Shown: positions 18,183-26,970, counted from the first letter of the stretch. The stretch: DNA of 64,000 bases from Bacillota bacterium (GCA_023457355.1 JAEWLW010000044.1:1-64000), one strand, 5' to 3'. Notes: a model not told the origin generated them from the sequence alone. A program made the numbers and translations.

Positions 18183-19238
18183 CTACTCCTTATCCAACAA
18201 GTCATAATATTTTGACAATACTATCTCTGGCTTGTATTTTGCAGCATCTTCGATATTGTTTTTTGAAATTCTGATCCATTCGTTCCGGTTATTATATAAC
18301 CGAAGCAAAGCTTGACAAAGAGCAGCTGGATTCTTTATAGGTACAAGATATCCGTTTCTGTTATCAATAATAACATCTTTATTATATAACCAGTCAGTTG
18401 CGATCATAGGCACTCCGGCATTATATGCATCGACTACATTTCCAGGGAATCCCTCGCCATAATAAAATGTTGGAAACAGCATTGCGAAATAGTCTTTAAG
18501 CGTTTCCGTGGTTCTATCAAATTTCAATACGCCGCCGTATGAAGCAAATGCCGCATTTTGCAAAAGAAGTTGATCAAAATGTTGTTTATACTCAAGTGCA
18601 ACCATTCCGAATATATCCAGATGGATATATTCTCCACCAAGCTGCTCATTAGCCATTTTTACAGCAATAAAAGCATCTTCAATTCCTTTTGAATTGTTGA
18701 TTCGTGACATTGTGCAGACTTTTACATATTTATCATTGTTTACAAGAATTTCAGAAACATCGCGTGTGGGCAATCTTTTTAAATTTGAAAGAATATGTAT
18801 ATTGTCAAGTCCTAACGCTTCCAGATTATTTCTAATGTTTTGGGTTTGAACAAACAAAGCCTTGTATTTTTTCAACATTCGAAGATAGTATTTTTTGTTT
18901 TTGAGAAGATTTGGCAGATATCCTCCAATAACAACGTCGTACAGCTTGTGCCTGAAAAAGATATTGAAAAAATCATATATCGGAACAACGGTTTTAAAAC
19001 CGTTATCAGCCGGAAAAATAACAATTTTATCGCATTTTGCCAGAAGTCTTACCGTTCCGAACAGGAATGAAAAGGGATGCCTTTTCCAACCGTTCGTATT
19101 CAATATCATGAGATTTTCCTCGCCGTAGCGTGCTTTCATCTCCTGAGTTATTATTGTCGTCCTGACCGCCTGACCGTCCGCTATCGGACCTCCATCGCCG
19201 AGCTGCCCCCATATTCCGATTTTTTTCTTTGTTTTCAC
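18183..19238 (-). CDS. Glycosyltransferase, GT4 family
   Basis: About 351 residues from a GTG start at 19238, one base after the stop of the previous gene. The N-terminus KKKIGIWGQLGDGGPIADGQ and the C-terminal YYGEGFPGNVVDAYNAGVPM motif identify a GT-B/GT4 enzyme. An in-frame ATG at 19283 would overlap the upstream gene by 44 nt and is less likely. Substrate is unknown. Confidence 0.82.
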   Translation of the reverse strand: MKTKKKIGIWGQLGDGGPIADGQAVRTTIITQEMKARYGEENLMILNTNGWKRHPFSFLFGTVRLLAKCDKIVIFPADNGFKTVVPIYDFFNIFFRHKLYDVVIGGYLPNLLKNKKYYLRMLKKYKALFVQTQNIRNNLEALGLDNIHILSNLKRLPTRDVSEILVNNDKYVKVCTMSRINNSKGIEDAFIAVKMANEQLGGEYIHLDIFGMVALEYKQHFDQLLLQNAAFASYGGVLKFDRTTETLKDYFAMLFPTFYYGEGFPGNVVDAYNAGVPMIATDWLYNKDVIIDNRNGYLVPIKNPAALCQALLRLYNNRNEWIRISKNNIEDAAKYKPEIVLSKYYDLLDKE

Positions 19239-19239
19239 A

Positions 19240-20463
19240 TCAATCCTGCTCTCTGCTTTTTGCAACCCGTGCAAAAACATCAATTAACTTGGCGATGCTT
19301 ACAGTACTCGAATAATTCTTCTTTCCGAATTCGTAAGCATGCTCCACCATGCATTTTAAAGTTTCCGGCGAGTTGCGAAGTTCTCTGACCTTTTTAGCTA
19401 AGCCGTCATAATCATTTATATCGACAGATACTCCTATGTTATACTCAGCAAACATTTTCGCGTAATGTGAATCTGCTTCCACAGAATTTACAATCACTCT
19501 TTTACACGCCATAAGTATTGGCGCTTTACTCGGAATGCCGTTTCCGATTACGCCCTTTTGAAGCGGTATGATACACAAATCACATGTACTATAAACATCG
19601 GGAACAAGTTCCACAGGTTGTAACGGATAGAACGAAATATTACTTAAGTCGCGCAGCGAAGCTTCCTTCTGGAATTTCTGTTTCACATTTCCATCGCCGA
19701 CTATCTGAATCTCAATATTCTTTTCTGTTTTTAACCGTTCCGCCAGTTCTATCACGGTGTGATAATTAAACACATATCCCACCGTACCGGCAAACTGAAC
19801 ATAGAATTTATCATCTGGTATGGAGTATTTCTCGATAAACCTGTTCTCGCGGCGCGGGATTTCCCTTATGTTTTTCACATCATACCATGCAGGAACGATA
19901 AAAACACGTTCCGGGGCGGCTCCCTGCTCAACGACCTTGGTTTTCATGTCCTCGCCGAGTACAACCACGGCCGCCGCCATCTTATAGCAGGGCTTCTGCA
20001 TCACTCGCAGAGTGTTGTAAACAAATTTGCTCCCTATTACGCCGATATCGTAAGCATGCCCGGGAAAAACATCATAAATGGAATATACTATTGGGAGCTT
20101 ACGCTTAAACAGGCGCAACAATATCATCGGAAATATTATGGTAGGATTGGATTGAAGATATATTACATCGACATCTTTGACTTTTTTCCAATATTTCATT
20201 GCTTGAAACGCATAGTGAAAATCATTGAGATAGCGTTTAATAAAATTCGTTTTATCAACAACTTTACGAACTATCGTATCGCATGTGAATTTTTCTTTAC
20301 CTTTCAAGGATGCAGGAATGTCTTGATTAAAGCCATTTCTGTGGCTCTGTATCAAGTGAACGCTGTTGCCGCTATCCAAAAAGCCATTTATCATCGTTTC
20401 AGCCATCTGGTTGTTGGGATTGGGGGTATCAAATCCCTCAGCAGTAATAAAAAGTATTTTCAT
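19240..20463 (-). CDS. Glycosyltransferase, GT4 family (WbuB-like)
   Basis: A 407-residue GT-B enzyme. It has the N-terminal NNQMAETMINGFLDSGNSVH, the domain linker VQFAGTVGYVFNYHTVIELA, and the C-terminal LCIIPLQKGVIGNGIPSKAP. The last pattern, lacking the usual EGxP motif, resembles WbuB enzymes that transfer L-FucNAc. The operon makes UDP-L-FucNAc and this gene follows the initiating transferase, so an early FucNAc addition is a reasonable guess. It overlaps the upstream gene by 4 nt. Confidence 0.8.
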   Translation of the reverse strand: MKILFITAEGFDTPNPNNQMAETMINGFLDSGNSVHLIQSHRNGFNQDIPASLKGKEKFTCDTIVRKVVDKTNFIKRYLNDFHYAFQAMKYWKKVKDVDVIYLQSNPTIIFPMILLRLFKRKLPIVYSIYDVFPGHAYDIGVIGSKFVYNTLRVMQKPCYKMAAAVVVLGEDMKTKVVEQGAAPERVFIVPAWYDVKNIREIPRRENRFIEKYSIPDDKFYVQFAGTVGYVFNYHTVIELAERLKTEKNIEIQIVGDGNVKQKFQKEASLRDLSNISFYPLQPVELVPDVYSTCDLCIIPLQKGVIGNGIPSKAPILMACKRVIVNSVEADSHYAKMFAEYNIGVSVDINDYDGLAKKVRELRNSPETLKCMVEHAYEFGKKNYSSTVSIAKLIDVFARVAKSREQD

Positions 20464-21089
20464 ATATTAACCGCTTCTTTCTGCGCTTCTTTTTTCAACT
20501 CCCCGGTTCCGCCTTCCACAACACCTTCTCGTTTGAGGACAGACTTAATTGTACCGATGAAACAGCGACAGTCCATGACAAATGACAGCTTATCTACATA
20601 TATACCGTCGAATCTTGCTTTATCAGCGATTTCGAGAGCATCACGTCCGTTGATCTGTGCCCAACCGGACAAACCCGGTCGTATATTATTAACGCCGTAC
20701 TTATCCCGTTCTTTAATCAAATCGTACTGATTCCAAAGAGCCGGGCGGGGCCCGATTATCGACATCTGGCCTACAAGAATGTTTAATATTTGCGGGAGTT
20801 CATCGAGACTTGTTTTTCGCAGGAATTTTCCGACTTTTGTTATGTATTGTTGCGAATTTTCAAGCATGTGTGTCGGTGTATCATGCGGTGTACTCATCTT
20901 CATACTGCGAAATTTCAAGATCTTAAACAGCTTATTGTTCTTTCCGACTCGTTTTTGTTTAAAAAAAATAGGTCCCGGATCATCTATTACAATTGTAGCT
21001 GCAATTATAAGAAATACCGGCGACAGCACAATAATGCCGCAAAGCGACAGCACGATGTCAAGAAATCGCTTTAAAAACGCTTTATACAT
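20460..21089 (-). CDS. Initiating sugar-phosphate transferase (polyisoprenyl-phosphate hexose-1-phosphate transferase)
   Basis: A bacterial sugar transferase of 209 residues with one N-terminal hydrophobic hairpin (LDIVLSLCGIIVLSPVFLII). The conserved catalytic blocks are DDPGPIFFKQKRVGKNNKLF, LRKTSLDELPQILNIL, IGPRPALW and RPGLSGWAQINGRD. It loads the first sugar phosphate onto undecaprenyl phosphate and so starts repeat-unit assembly. The ATG at 21089 is 9 nt behind GAGGA. It is the first gene of the minus-strand operon. Confidence 0.9.
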   Translation of the reverse strand: MYKAFLKRFLDIVLSLCGIIVLSPVFLIIAATIVIDDPGPIFFKQKRVGKNNKLFKILKFRSMKMSTPHDTPTHMLENSQQYITKVGKFLRKTSLDELPQILNILVGQMSIIGPRPALWNQYDLIKERDKYGVNNIRPGLSGWAQINGRDALEIADKARFDGIYVDKLSFVMDCRCFIGTIKSVLKREGVVEGGTGELKKEAQKEAVNI

Positions 21090-21400
21090 ATATTCCAATC
21101 CTCGTAGTAAATTCTTAGTTTGAATTGCAACACGCGCGCCCTGATGTAAATAAGATAATTACATAACGCAACCATATATCCGTCAGAAACTTATCCTCGT
21201 TTTTATCCGAACGGTATGTAATCCTGTTTTATGTAGCAATCGCACCATTTTCATAGCAAAAAACGCTTATTTCAGCCGTTATAAGCTGTTTTCAAAATAC
21301 CCTGTACTTAACTTGTTACCATTTAAAGAAATAACATTTCCCGTTTGAAAAAATAGCGTCGTGTTTGCCAGATTTTATGACTACAAGGCAACCTCTTTGA
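21090..21400. other. Leader gap upstream of the polysaccharide operon
   Basis: About 310 bp, AT-rich, with no gene. An operon promoter is expected here or at 22084-22112, but I see no strong -35/-10 pair in this stretch and no clear riboswitch or antiterminator structure. Confidence 0.5.
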
Positions 21401-22030
21401 CTAATTTTTTCTAACCGCCATACCGCATTCAATATGTGTCCAGTCAGCAATAGTTACATTACGCTCAATAATTGCACCACTGCTGATGATGCACCCCACG
21501 CCGATCTTAGCGTTTGCACTGATCGTAACCTTCGCCTCTATCACCGAGCCATAGCCAATATCAGCACTCGGGGAAACCGTAGCGGTACTATGTACCAACA
21601 TTGGCAGAATAAAACCGAATTGCACCAGCATTTCAATCCACTTTTGACGTAGCGCATTGTTTCCGACAGATGGAATCGCAATTGGGTACTCATTTACATA
21701 CTTCCAGCAGTTATTACAAGTATCCATCGCATAGGGGTTGTTCTCATCATCGTCCAAGAAAGCGATTTTCTTAAAAATACCCACATCCTGCGCTAGCTCT
21801 TTTACCACTTGCCCCTGACCACCTGCACCCAAAATCAGCAGATTCATCTGCTTCGCAAGCGGCTGTTTTGACAGTGCTGCTAGAGCCTTGTTTTTCTTCT
21901 CTTCGGCCCCTTCTCGGGTCTTGGCATAGCAATATCCATACACAATTTTGCCGTCCGGAGTTCTGTCTTTTTCGTAACGCGCTTCAAAACGCCCGTCGCT
22001 TCTAAGGCGAATATTTGACCCAGTTCTCAT
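21401..22030 (-). CDS. Fusion: integrase-type arm-DNA-binding domain plus PglD/NeuD-family acyltransferase
   Basis: Residues 1 to about 58 (MRTGSNIRLRSDGRFEARYE, then DGKIVYGYCYAKTREGA) look like the N-terminal arm-type DNA-binding domain of clostridial tyrosine integrases. From about residue 62 a complete sugar O-acyltransferase begins: LLILGAGGQGQVVKELA, FLDDD, then hexapeptide turns (VSPSADIGYGSVIEAKVTIS) to the end. The frame is continuous. The ATG at 22030 has SD AAGGGG at 7 nt and a consensus promoter upstream, so the fusion appears expressed. Acetylation of a nucleotide-linked amino sugar is the likely enzyme role; the role of the DNA-binding part is unknown. Confidence 0.75.
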   Translation of the reverse strand: MRTGSNIRLRSDGRFEARYEKDRTPDGKIVYGYCYAKTREGAEEKKNKALAALSKQPLAKQMNLLILGAGGQGQVVKELAQDVGIFKKIAFLDDDENNPYAMDTCNNCWKYVNEYPIAIPSVGNNALRQKWIEMLVQFGFILPMLVHSTATVSPSADIGYGSVIEAKVTISANAKIGVGCIISSGAIIERNVTIADWTHIECGMAVRKN

Positions 22031-22083
22031 GTAATACCCCTTTAGTGGTCAAAAGCAGTCAATTGTTTCTTAAAACCTTGTTC

Positions 22084-22112
22084 ATATTAGCATTATTTCC
22101 ATCAATTGTCAA
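22084..22112 (-). promoter_or_regulatory. Sigma-A type promoter for the fusion gene
   Basis: On the minus strand TTGACA (22107-22112), a 17-nt spacer and TAATAT (22084-22089) lie about 55 nt before the ATG at 22030. It may also feed the polysaccharide operon downstream. Confidence 0.75.
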
Positions 22113-22273
22113 TATAGTGCACGTATTTATAAAAATTGCAACCATTAATAGTGGTCGATCGATGGTCAATGGTAGACGGCTTGTAGTAGTAACACGCAAT
22201 TTAATATTCAATGCCACAATTAATATTTGTTACCAACAACAGAATAACGTCTTTTCCCCTCCCTATCTCACAA

Positions 22274-22316
22274 AAAAATTACGCCAAGGCTGCACTTTCG
22301 CCTTAGCGTAATTTTT
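22274..22316 (-). terminator. Terminator after ppnP
   Basis: AAAAATTACGC (22274-22284) pairs with GCGTAATTTTT (22306-22316), with an inner AAGG/CCTT pair. The A- and T-runs on both sides would let it work in both directions. Confidence 0.8.
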
Positions 22317-22343
22317 CTACCCTTGATGGTCTTTGGTAAACAA

Positions 22344-22661
22344 TTAGTCTTCAATATAAGAGCAGCAATAATCCGCAACACCATCTGTAGAGACCTTAAA
22401 CTTACTGTTTGCTGGTACCTCAAACATTTGACCTTCACCATAGGCAACCCATGTTTGACTACCGGGGAGCAACGCGTTTAGCGTTCCCGACAGTACTTCC
22501 ATCTGCTCTTTCGCCGCTGTACCGAACTCATATTCTCCGGGCATAATAATGCCCAGCGTTTTGCGTGCGCCGTCAGCCAAATACACGGTACGGCTGGTTA
22601 CCCTACCGTCATAGAATACATTTGCCTTTTTAACAATCGTTGCATTCTGAAATTGATCCAA
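22344..22661 (-). CDS. ppnP: Pyrimidine/purine nucleoside phosphorylase
   Basis: A 105-residue cupin of the former DUF1255 family. The motifs LGIIMPGEYEFGTAAKEQME, VLSGTLNALLPGSQTW, and FEVPANSKFKV match YaiE/PpnP, which cleaves nucleosides by phosphorolysis. A TTG start at 22661 with GGGGG 8 nt upstream gives the usual family length; the longer frame to 22745 has an atypical N-terminus. It stands alone between two terminators. Its presence in the mobile region looks incidental. Confidence 0.8.
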   Translation of the reverse strand: MDQFQNATIVKKANVFYDGRVTSRTVYLADGARKTLGIIMPGEYEFGTAAKEQMEVLSGTLNALLPGSQTWVAYGEGQMFEVPANSKFKVSTDGVADYCCSYIED

Positions 22662-22766
22662 GATAATACCCCCGGAAGTTATTTTTACGATACTACCACA
22701 AACTACTGCAATATAGCAATCATTTTTTATCATCAAGCGCCGCAATAAAACCCTAAAAATGAAAAA

Positions 22767-22806
22767 ACATAATCTTTACAAGCATTAAGCTATGTAGAGA
22801 TTATGT
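22767..22806 (-). terminator. Terminator after the tyrosine integrase
   Basis: ACATAATCT and AGATTATGT form a stem (22767-22775 with 22798-22806), followed on the minus strand by a T-run. It lies 25 nt past the integrase stop. Confidence 0.7.
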
Positions 22807-22830
22807 GTATATGGAAGGCTCGTTCGTTAA

Positions 22831-23970
22831 TTATTCCGCTTCTGGTAGGAATATCTCGCCTGAAAGTTTTTCAACAGCATCCTTTTGCATTTTGGGTGAA
22901 ACATGTGAGTATGTATCTAATGTGATTGCAATGCCGGAATGCCCCAGCCGTTCAGATGCAATCTTTGCGGGAATGCCATCCTCCAGCATCAGCGTAGCAT
23001 TAGTATGCCGGATATCGTGCAGCCGAATGTGTTTCAATCCATGTTTTTTTAATAGGTTAGAAAATTTGTGGGAAAACGTCCCGGTATTATATGGTGCGCC
23101 GTTGGTCTTACAACAGATCAAGTCGTTATTTTGGTACGTAGCACCCAATTGCAATCTAATCTCAGTCTGTAGGACTCGATGCTGTCTTAATTTTTCGATC
23201 AATGATTCGGATAACAATAATTTGCGGTTGCCCGATTTCGTCTTCGGACTGCCAAATTTATACTCGCCATTGATGCACACCAGATTACGCTCCACAGTCA
23301 ATGTACGCGTACCCCAGTTGATGTCCGACCACTTAAGTGCCAAAAGCTCGCCACGACGAACCCCTGTTTCCAAGCCCAGCATGAGCGGGAACTCCATATC
23401 TGTTCCTTTGGCGCAGCTCAGCAGTTTAACCACCTCATCGGTGTTATAAACTTCAGCTTTATACTTGCCCTGCTTCGGCGCACTCACAAAGTCAGCCGGA
23501 TTGACCGCAATAATTCGCATCTTGTAGGCATATTGCAGTACCTCACGCAGCGTTGTATGGACGTAGCGAATGCTTCTAGGCGAAAGACCCATCTCTTCTA
23601 GTTTGCTATACATGTTCTGAATCTCGACGCTGGAAAGCCTTTGAACCAATATGTGTCCGAGATAGGGGATGGTGTGCTTATAAAAGTTTACTTGGTAGCC
23701 TCTGACAGTACTGGGCGCTAATTGCGGCATGGCATAAACAGTCATCCACTGGGCAATAAGCATCTGAACCGTCATTTTTGACGGCGCGATATAGCTGCCA
23801 TTGTTGTATTCTGAAATTCTCTTGGCAAGCTCATCCTGCGCTTGCCGTTTTGTGCCATTGACGGTGATATATTCACGTATGCGCTTGCCATTGGAATTGA
23901 TTCCCTTGTCCAAAACAATTTGCCATGATGCGCCTTTTTGAGTATAGCGTTTTCTAATGTGACCCGCCAT
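22831..23970 (-). CDS. Tyrosine recombinase/phage-type integrase
   Basis: A 379-residue site-specific recombinase. An N-terminal arm-binding domain (about 1-60) is followed by a SAM-like core-binding domain (about 65-150). The catalytic domain has Arg in LETGVRRGELLALKWSDI, the His-x-x-Arg box in LHDIRHTNATLML, HSG in LGHSGIAITL, and Tyr in LDTYSHVS. SD GGAGG is 6 nt from the ATG. With the excisionase just upstream it forms the recombination module of an element nested in the larger sigK-intervening element. Its attachment sites were not identified. Confidence 0.93.
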   Translation of the reverse strand: MAGHIRKRYTQKGASWQIVLDKGINSNGKRIREYITVNGTKRQAQDELAKRISEYNNGSYIAPSKMTVQMLIAQWMTVYAMPQLAPSTVRGYQVNFYKHTIPYLGHILVQRLSSVEIQNMYSKLEEMGLSPRSIRYVHTTLREVLQYAYKMRIIAVNPADFVSAPKQGKYKAEVYNTDEVVKLLSCAKGTDMEFPLMLGLETGVRRGELLALKWSDINWGTRTLTVERNLVCINGEYKFGSPKTKSGNRKLLLSESLIEKLRQHRVLQTEIRLQLGATYQNNDLICCKTNGAPYNTGTFSHKFSNLLKKHGLKHIRLHDIRHTNATLMLEDGIPAKIASERLGHSGIAITLDTYSHVSPKMQKDAVEKLSGEIFLPEAE

Positions 23971-24034
23971 AAATTTCCTCCATATTGATTGCAGGGCCTA
24001 GCAAAATGCCAGACTCTGTTCATACCCAAACGTT

Positions 24035-24241
24035 TCAATCTAGCTTTTCAAGCCCGAGCCATTTGATGAAGTGCTGCTTAGGCACGCGATAGGTCGCTCC
24101 CAGCTGGAGATGTTTTATTCCCTCATACTGGATAAGATGCAGTGCCTTGGTGTAGCCGATGTCCAAATAATCAGCGATCATTCTCGCCGTCAGGATCTCA
24201 GGTAGATCTTCAAGCTTTTTGTTTTCAAATGAATAATTCAT
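24035..24241 (-). CDS. Excisionase-like helix-turn-helix protein
   Basis: A 68-residue MerR/excisionase-family HTH protein (LTARMIADYLDIGYTKALHL, then YRVPKQHFIKWL). It lies 64 nt upstream of the integrase in the same direction, the classic xis-int order. It probably sets the direction of integrase action. GAGGAG supports the ATG. Confidence 0.82.
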   Translation of the reverse strand: MNYSFENKKLEDLPEILTARMIADYLDIGYTKALHLIQYEGIKHLQLGATYRVPKQHFIKWLGLEKLD

Positions 24242-24432
24242 ATTACATCACTCCTCTTCGAATTTAATATGGCACATCCACTGCATACCTCTTTAAAATA
24301 GTAGCAGTACGCCTTTTCTAATGCATAATACTTTCGGTTTGAACGCGGGAAACATGCCCCATGCGTTTAAGCTTTTTCTTAACACTTATAAAATAATATA
24401 TAATCGAAGAAGCCTCTGAAACGTTTAGATCG

Positions 24433-24520
24433 CTTGCGGATACCAGACCGCAAGATCCTTTATAACAATTCAATTAAAAGACGTATCCGCCAATTCATTT
24501 TGAATTGGCGGATACGTCTT
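24433..24520 (-). terminator. Tandem hairpins ending cassette copy B
   Basis: CTTGCGG (24433-24439) pairs with CCGCAAG (24448-24454). Then AAGACGTATCCGCCAATTCA (24478-24497) pairs perfectly over 20 bp with 24501-24520 around a 3-nt loop, followed on the minus strand by TTTT. It probably terminates the small ORF transcript. Confidence 0.7.
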
Positions 24521-24559
24521 CAGGCCGGCTATTTTTAACATCCTCAACAAGAAATATAC

Positions 24560-24745
24560 TTACTTTCTATGTACTTTCCTTTTGGATATCTCCTCAACCA
24601 CCTGCTTTACGGTGTTGTCAGGAAGCTCCAAGGAACAAAGATAACCCAGCGCCTTCTCAGCCTTCAAGGCTGAGAAACGCTTCATTAGCGCTTGCTGCTC
24701 CGCTTTTTCAGCAGGGTAGTGAAAAACCGCCTTAAAAGCCACTGA
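24560..24745 (-). CDS. Small helical protein of unknown function, copy B
   Basis: A 61-residue, charged, helical protein (MAFKAVFHYPAEKAEQQALM, then SLELPDNTVKQVVEEISKRK). The GTG start at 24745 sits 8 nt behind GGAGG; a TTG two codons earlier is the alternative. It lies between the replication gene and the excisionase. I do not recognise the family. A frameshifted relative is at 258-457. Confidence 0.6.
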   Translation of the reverse strand, partial: SVAFKAVFHYPAEKAEQQALMKRFSALKAEKALGYLCSLELPDNTVKQVVEEISKRKVHRK

Positions 24746-24788
24746 CAACACCTCCTTCTATCTTATTATTTTTTATTGACAGGTATGT

Positions 24789-26687
24789 CTAGTCATCATT
24801 TGAATCCGGTAAATCCAAGATAAGTCCAACGCCTATAAGGCCGTGTAACGGAGGCCCATTAAGTCTGAACTTGCTCTTCTCCAATTGAAAAAGGTCCTTG
24901 ATACACCTGGTTACCTTGTCTTGGTCAAAGAGAGGGTAATCGTGATCATATGCAAAATCACAATATGCTTCATAAAGCTTCACACTGTGACTGCGCGTTT
25001 TTGAGTCTAGAAAACAACACTGATCCACAAACTCTCTAACACATTTGCCAATGCTTATAGGTCTGAGATCTTGGCACAGATACTGATCCCGATATTCACG
25101 CAAAGCACTTTCACTAGCTTCCGAGTAAGGGAAAATGTTGCCATTCTCCTTAACCTGAAAAAATGATTTCATTGCACGAAACAATATGTAATCTTTTTCA
25201 GCGAACAACTTCCTGATTAGATGCTCATCACGTTTATCCTTGGGTACCTGATTCATGCAGGGAATGATAACGAGTCGCTCAAAAAAAGGCTCTAAATCTT
25301 CTTTTGGATTTAACTCCGGCAGCGTATTGAATCCAAAAACCAACTTAATGGTATCCGCTCGGAAACGAATATCACGTCCATACTTGACGTTGGCATTAAT
25401 GCTGTCAAGCCCCCCGCTTGTGAGCGACTTAAAGACACTGGTGTCTTGAAGCTTGTCCGAAGAATCATCCATCACGATATTAGCCAATTTGCCTTGCATC
25501 TCGCTTAACTGGAAGCTTCGTCCAAAACGTCCGATAGGGATTGAAGTAAGATAATCGTCGCCAATAATCATACTCAGCAATTTACCGAGAACACTTTTTC
25601 CTGTCTGTGTCAAACCAAAGAAGAAAAAAGCCTTTTTAAAGGTCGTGTCCTGGCTGATGACGGCGCCTATTACAGACCAAACCAGTTCGACAAGCTCTTG
25701 GTCTCCATCAGCAAGAAAATCAAGATATCTATCCATAGCACCTTGGTTGTCTTTTCTACGAGCGGGTTTGTATTCGCAGTTGCAAAACGCAAATATAAAA
25801 TCCTCTGGAGCTGCAGGCCTGATTTGCTTGGGCTTTTCAGATACCACGCCATTTTTGAATACAAATAGCGGTCTGCTGGTATGATTAAGCGTGGAAATAT
25901 CTACGACATCTGGATCTGAAGCAAGAAATTTAAAGGCCTCAATGATACCGTTCCACCCATAACTCTTAAAAACGTCATCGCCGAGATATTTTCTACATTC
26001 AGCTACAAGCTTCGACGTATCATAAATACGGAAGGCCGGCGCGCAGTACAAGCATAATTGCCCATAAAAAGCGGCAAACATCATTTGCTTGAGCAAAAAT
26101 TTTGCAAGCATAAAGGGGGAAAGCTTGTCGTCGGTTGTTTTCAGCGACTGTTTCCTGCTGTTCTGAAATGGGTGGGATCGCTTGAAAAAGCTTGCGCCGT
26201 TGTCGATTTCACCGCAGTTATCCGGCGCCAGCTCAGGGATAATGTCGAAGATCATCTTCTTTCGCTGAGAAACGTTCTTCTCTGCCTGACCATTCTCGTC
26301 CGATAGCTGAGTCCGATTTCTTTCAGCCTCTCGGACGCGCCGCTGAGAATCCGCTATTGCTTCTTCAAAATCAACGGTGTACAGATAGTCCTTGCCATGG
26401 GGAGCTGCCGCGGGCACATCTTCAGCCACTCGGCCACTACGCTGAGAATCCGCTATTGCTTCTTCAAAATCAACGGTGTACAGATAGTCCTTGCCATGGG
26501 TAGCTGCTGTGGGCACATCTTCAGCCGCTAGGGCACTACGCTGAGATTCCGCCATATCTTCCTCGCCAAGATCAACAGCTTTATAGCCCGTGTTAGCTGA
26601 TTCATCGTTGCAGTCTTCTTCGGCAGCAACAACAATCCACCCGTCTTGTTCAAGCTTTTTTCGATTTATATACTTTTTTTTCATCAT
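24789..26687 (-). CDS. Phage/plasmid primase-helicase (P4/D5-type SF3 helicase)
   Basis: A 632-residue replication protein. The C-terminal two thirds contain the D5_N-like region and an SF3 helicase with Walker A in FFGLTQTGKSVLGKLL, Walker B in NIVMDDSSD, and sensor residues in KLVFGFNTLPEL. The N-terminal 110 residues hold two copies of a 33-residue repeat (AEDVP..HGKDYLYTVDFEE) and no recognised primase active site. It would unwind DNA for replication of the nested satellite-like module. The start ATG is followed by a KKKYINRKK stretch. Confidence 0.85.
   Translation of the reverse strand: MMKKKYINRKKLEQDGWIVVAAEEDCNDESANTGYKAVDLGEEDMAESQRSALAAEDVPTAATHGKDYLYTVDFEEAIADSQRSGRVAEDVPAAAPHGKDYLYTVDFEEAIADSQRRVREAERNRTQLSDENGQAEKNVSQRKKMIFDIIPELAPDNCGEIDNGASFFKRSHPFQNSRKQSLKTTDDKLSPFMLAKFLLKQMMFAAFYGQLCLYCAPAFRIYDTSKLVAECRKYLGDDVFKSYGWNGIIEAFKFLASDPDVVDISTLNHTSRPLFVFKNGVVSEKPKQIRPAAPEDFIFAFCNCEYKPARRKDNQGAMDRYLDFLADGDQELVELVWSVIGAVISQDTTFKKAFFFFGLTQTGKSVLGKLLSMIIGDDYLTSIPIGRFGRSFQLSEMQGKLANIVMDDSSDKLQDTSVFKSLTSGGLDSINANVKYGRDIRFRADTIKLVFGFNTLPELNPKEDLEPFFERLVIIPCMNQVPKDKRDEHLIRKLFAEKDYILFRAMKSFFQVKENGNIFPYSEASESALREYRDQYLCQDLRPISIGKCVREFVDQCCFLDSKTRSHSVKLYEAYCDFAYDHDYPLFDQDKVTRCIKDLFQLEKSKFRLNGPPLHGLIGVGLILDLPDSNDD
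26341..26540 (-). repeat. 99-bp in-frame tandem duplication in the replication gene
   Basis: Two nearly identical 99-bp units (for example GCTGAGAATC at 26342 and 26441) encode successive 33-residue repeats. A weaker third start, GCTGAGATTC, follows at about 26540. Confidence 0.85.
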
Positions 26688-26970
26688 ATGTAACCCCTTT
26701 CTTTTTATAAGGAAAAGACCGGTTTACCAGTGGCAATCGGTGCACTTAACAAAGTGTTCAGTGCGTCTTAAAACGCCGCGGTAAAATGCCCTTTCAGGGC
26801 TTCTGCGTACAACCAGTTTAACTGGTGGTTTTGAGCTAATGCCATATTATCATCTTCTCCCTTTTTGGCAGCAAAGAACCATATAATGGGAAAATGGTCA
26901 TACCGGGCTTATTTAAAGCCCGGTATGACCATTTTAAAGTAAACGTGCTAAAGATTTTTGTGCATCTTAA
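26688..26970. other. Gap with long palindrome downstream of the 471-residue protein gene
   Basis: No gene is seen. It contains a short ACCAGTTTAACTGGT palindrome near 26813 and the long inverted repeat at 26891-26935. Confidence 0.5.
26891..26935 (-). terminator. Perfect 20-bp inverted repeat, probable terminator
   Basis: AAAATGGTCATACCGGGCTT (26891-26910) pairs without mismatch with 26916-26935 around a 5-nt loop. It lies 36 nt past the stop of the minus-strand gene at 26971. Confidence 0.7.

Larger units (their letters stand above)
24413..24766 (-). repeat. Small-ORF plus double-hairpin cassette, copy B (inside the element)
   Basis: Counterpart of 138-480. Where the hairpin stems differ, both arms have changed so that pairing is kept. 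Confidence 0.75.
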
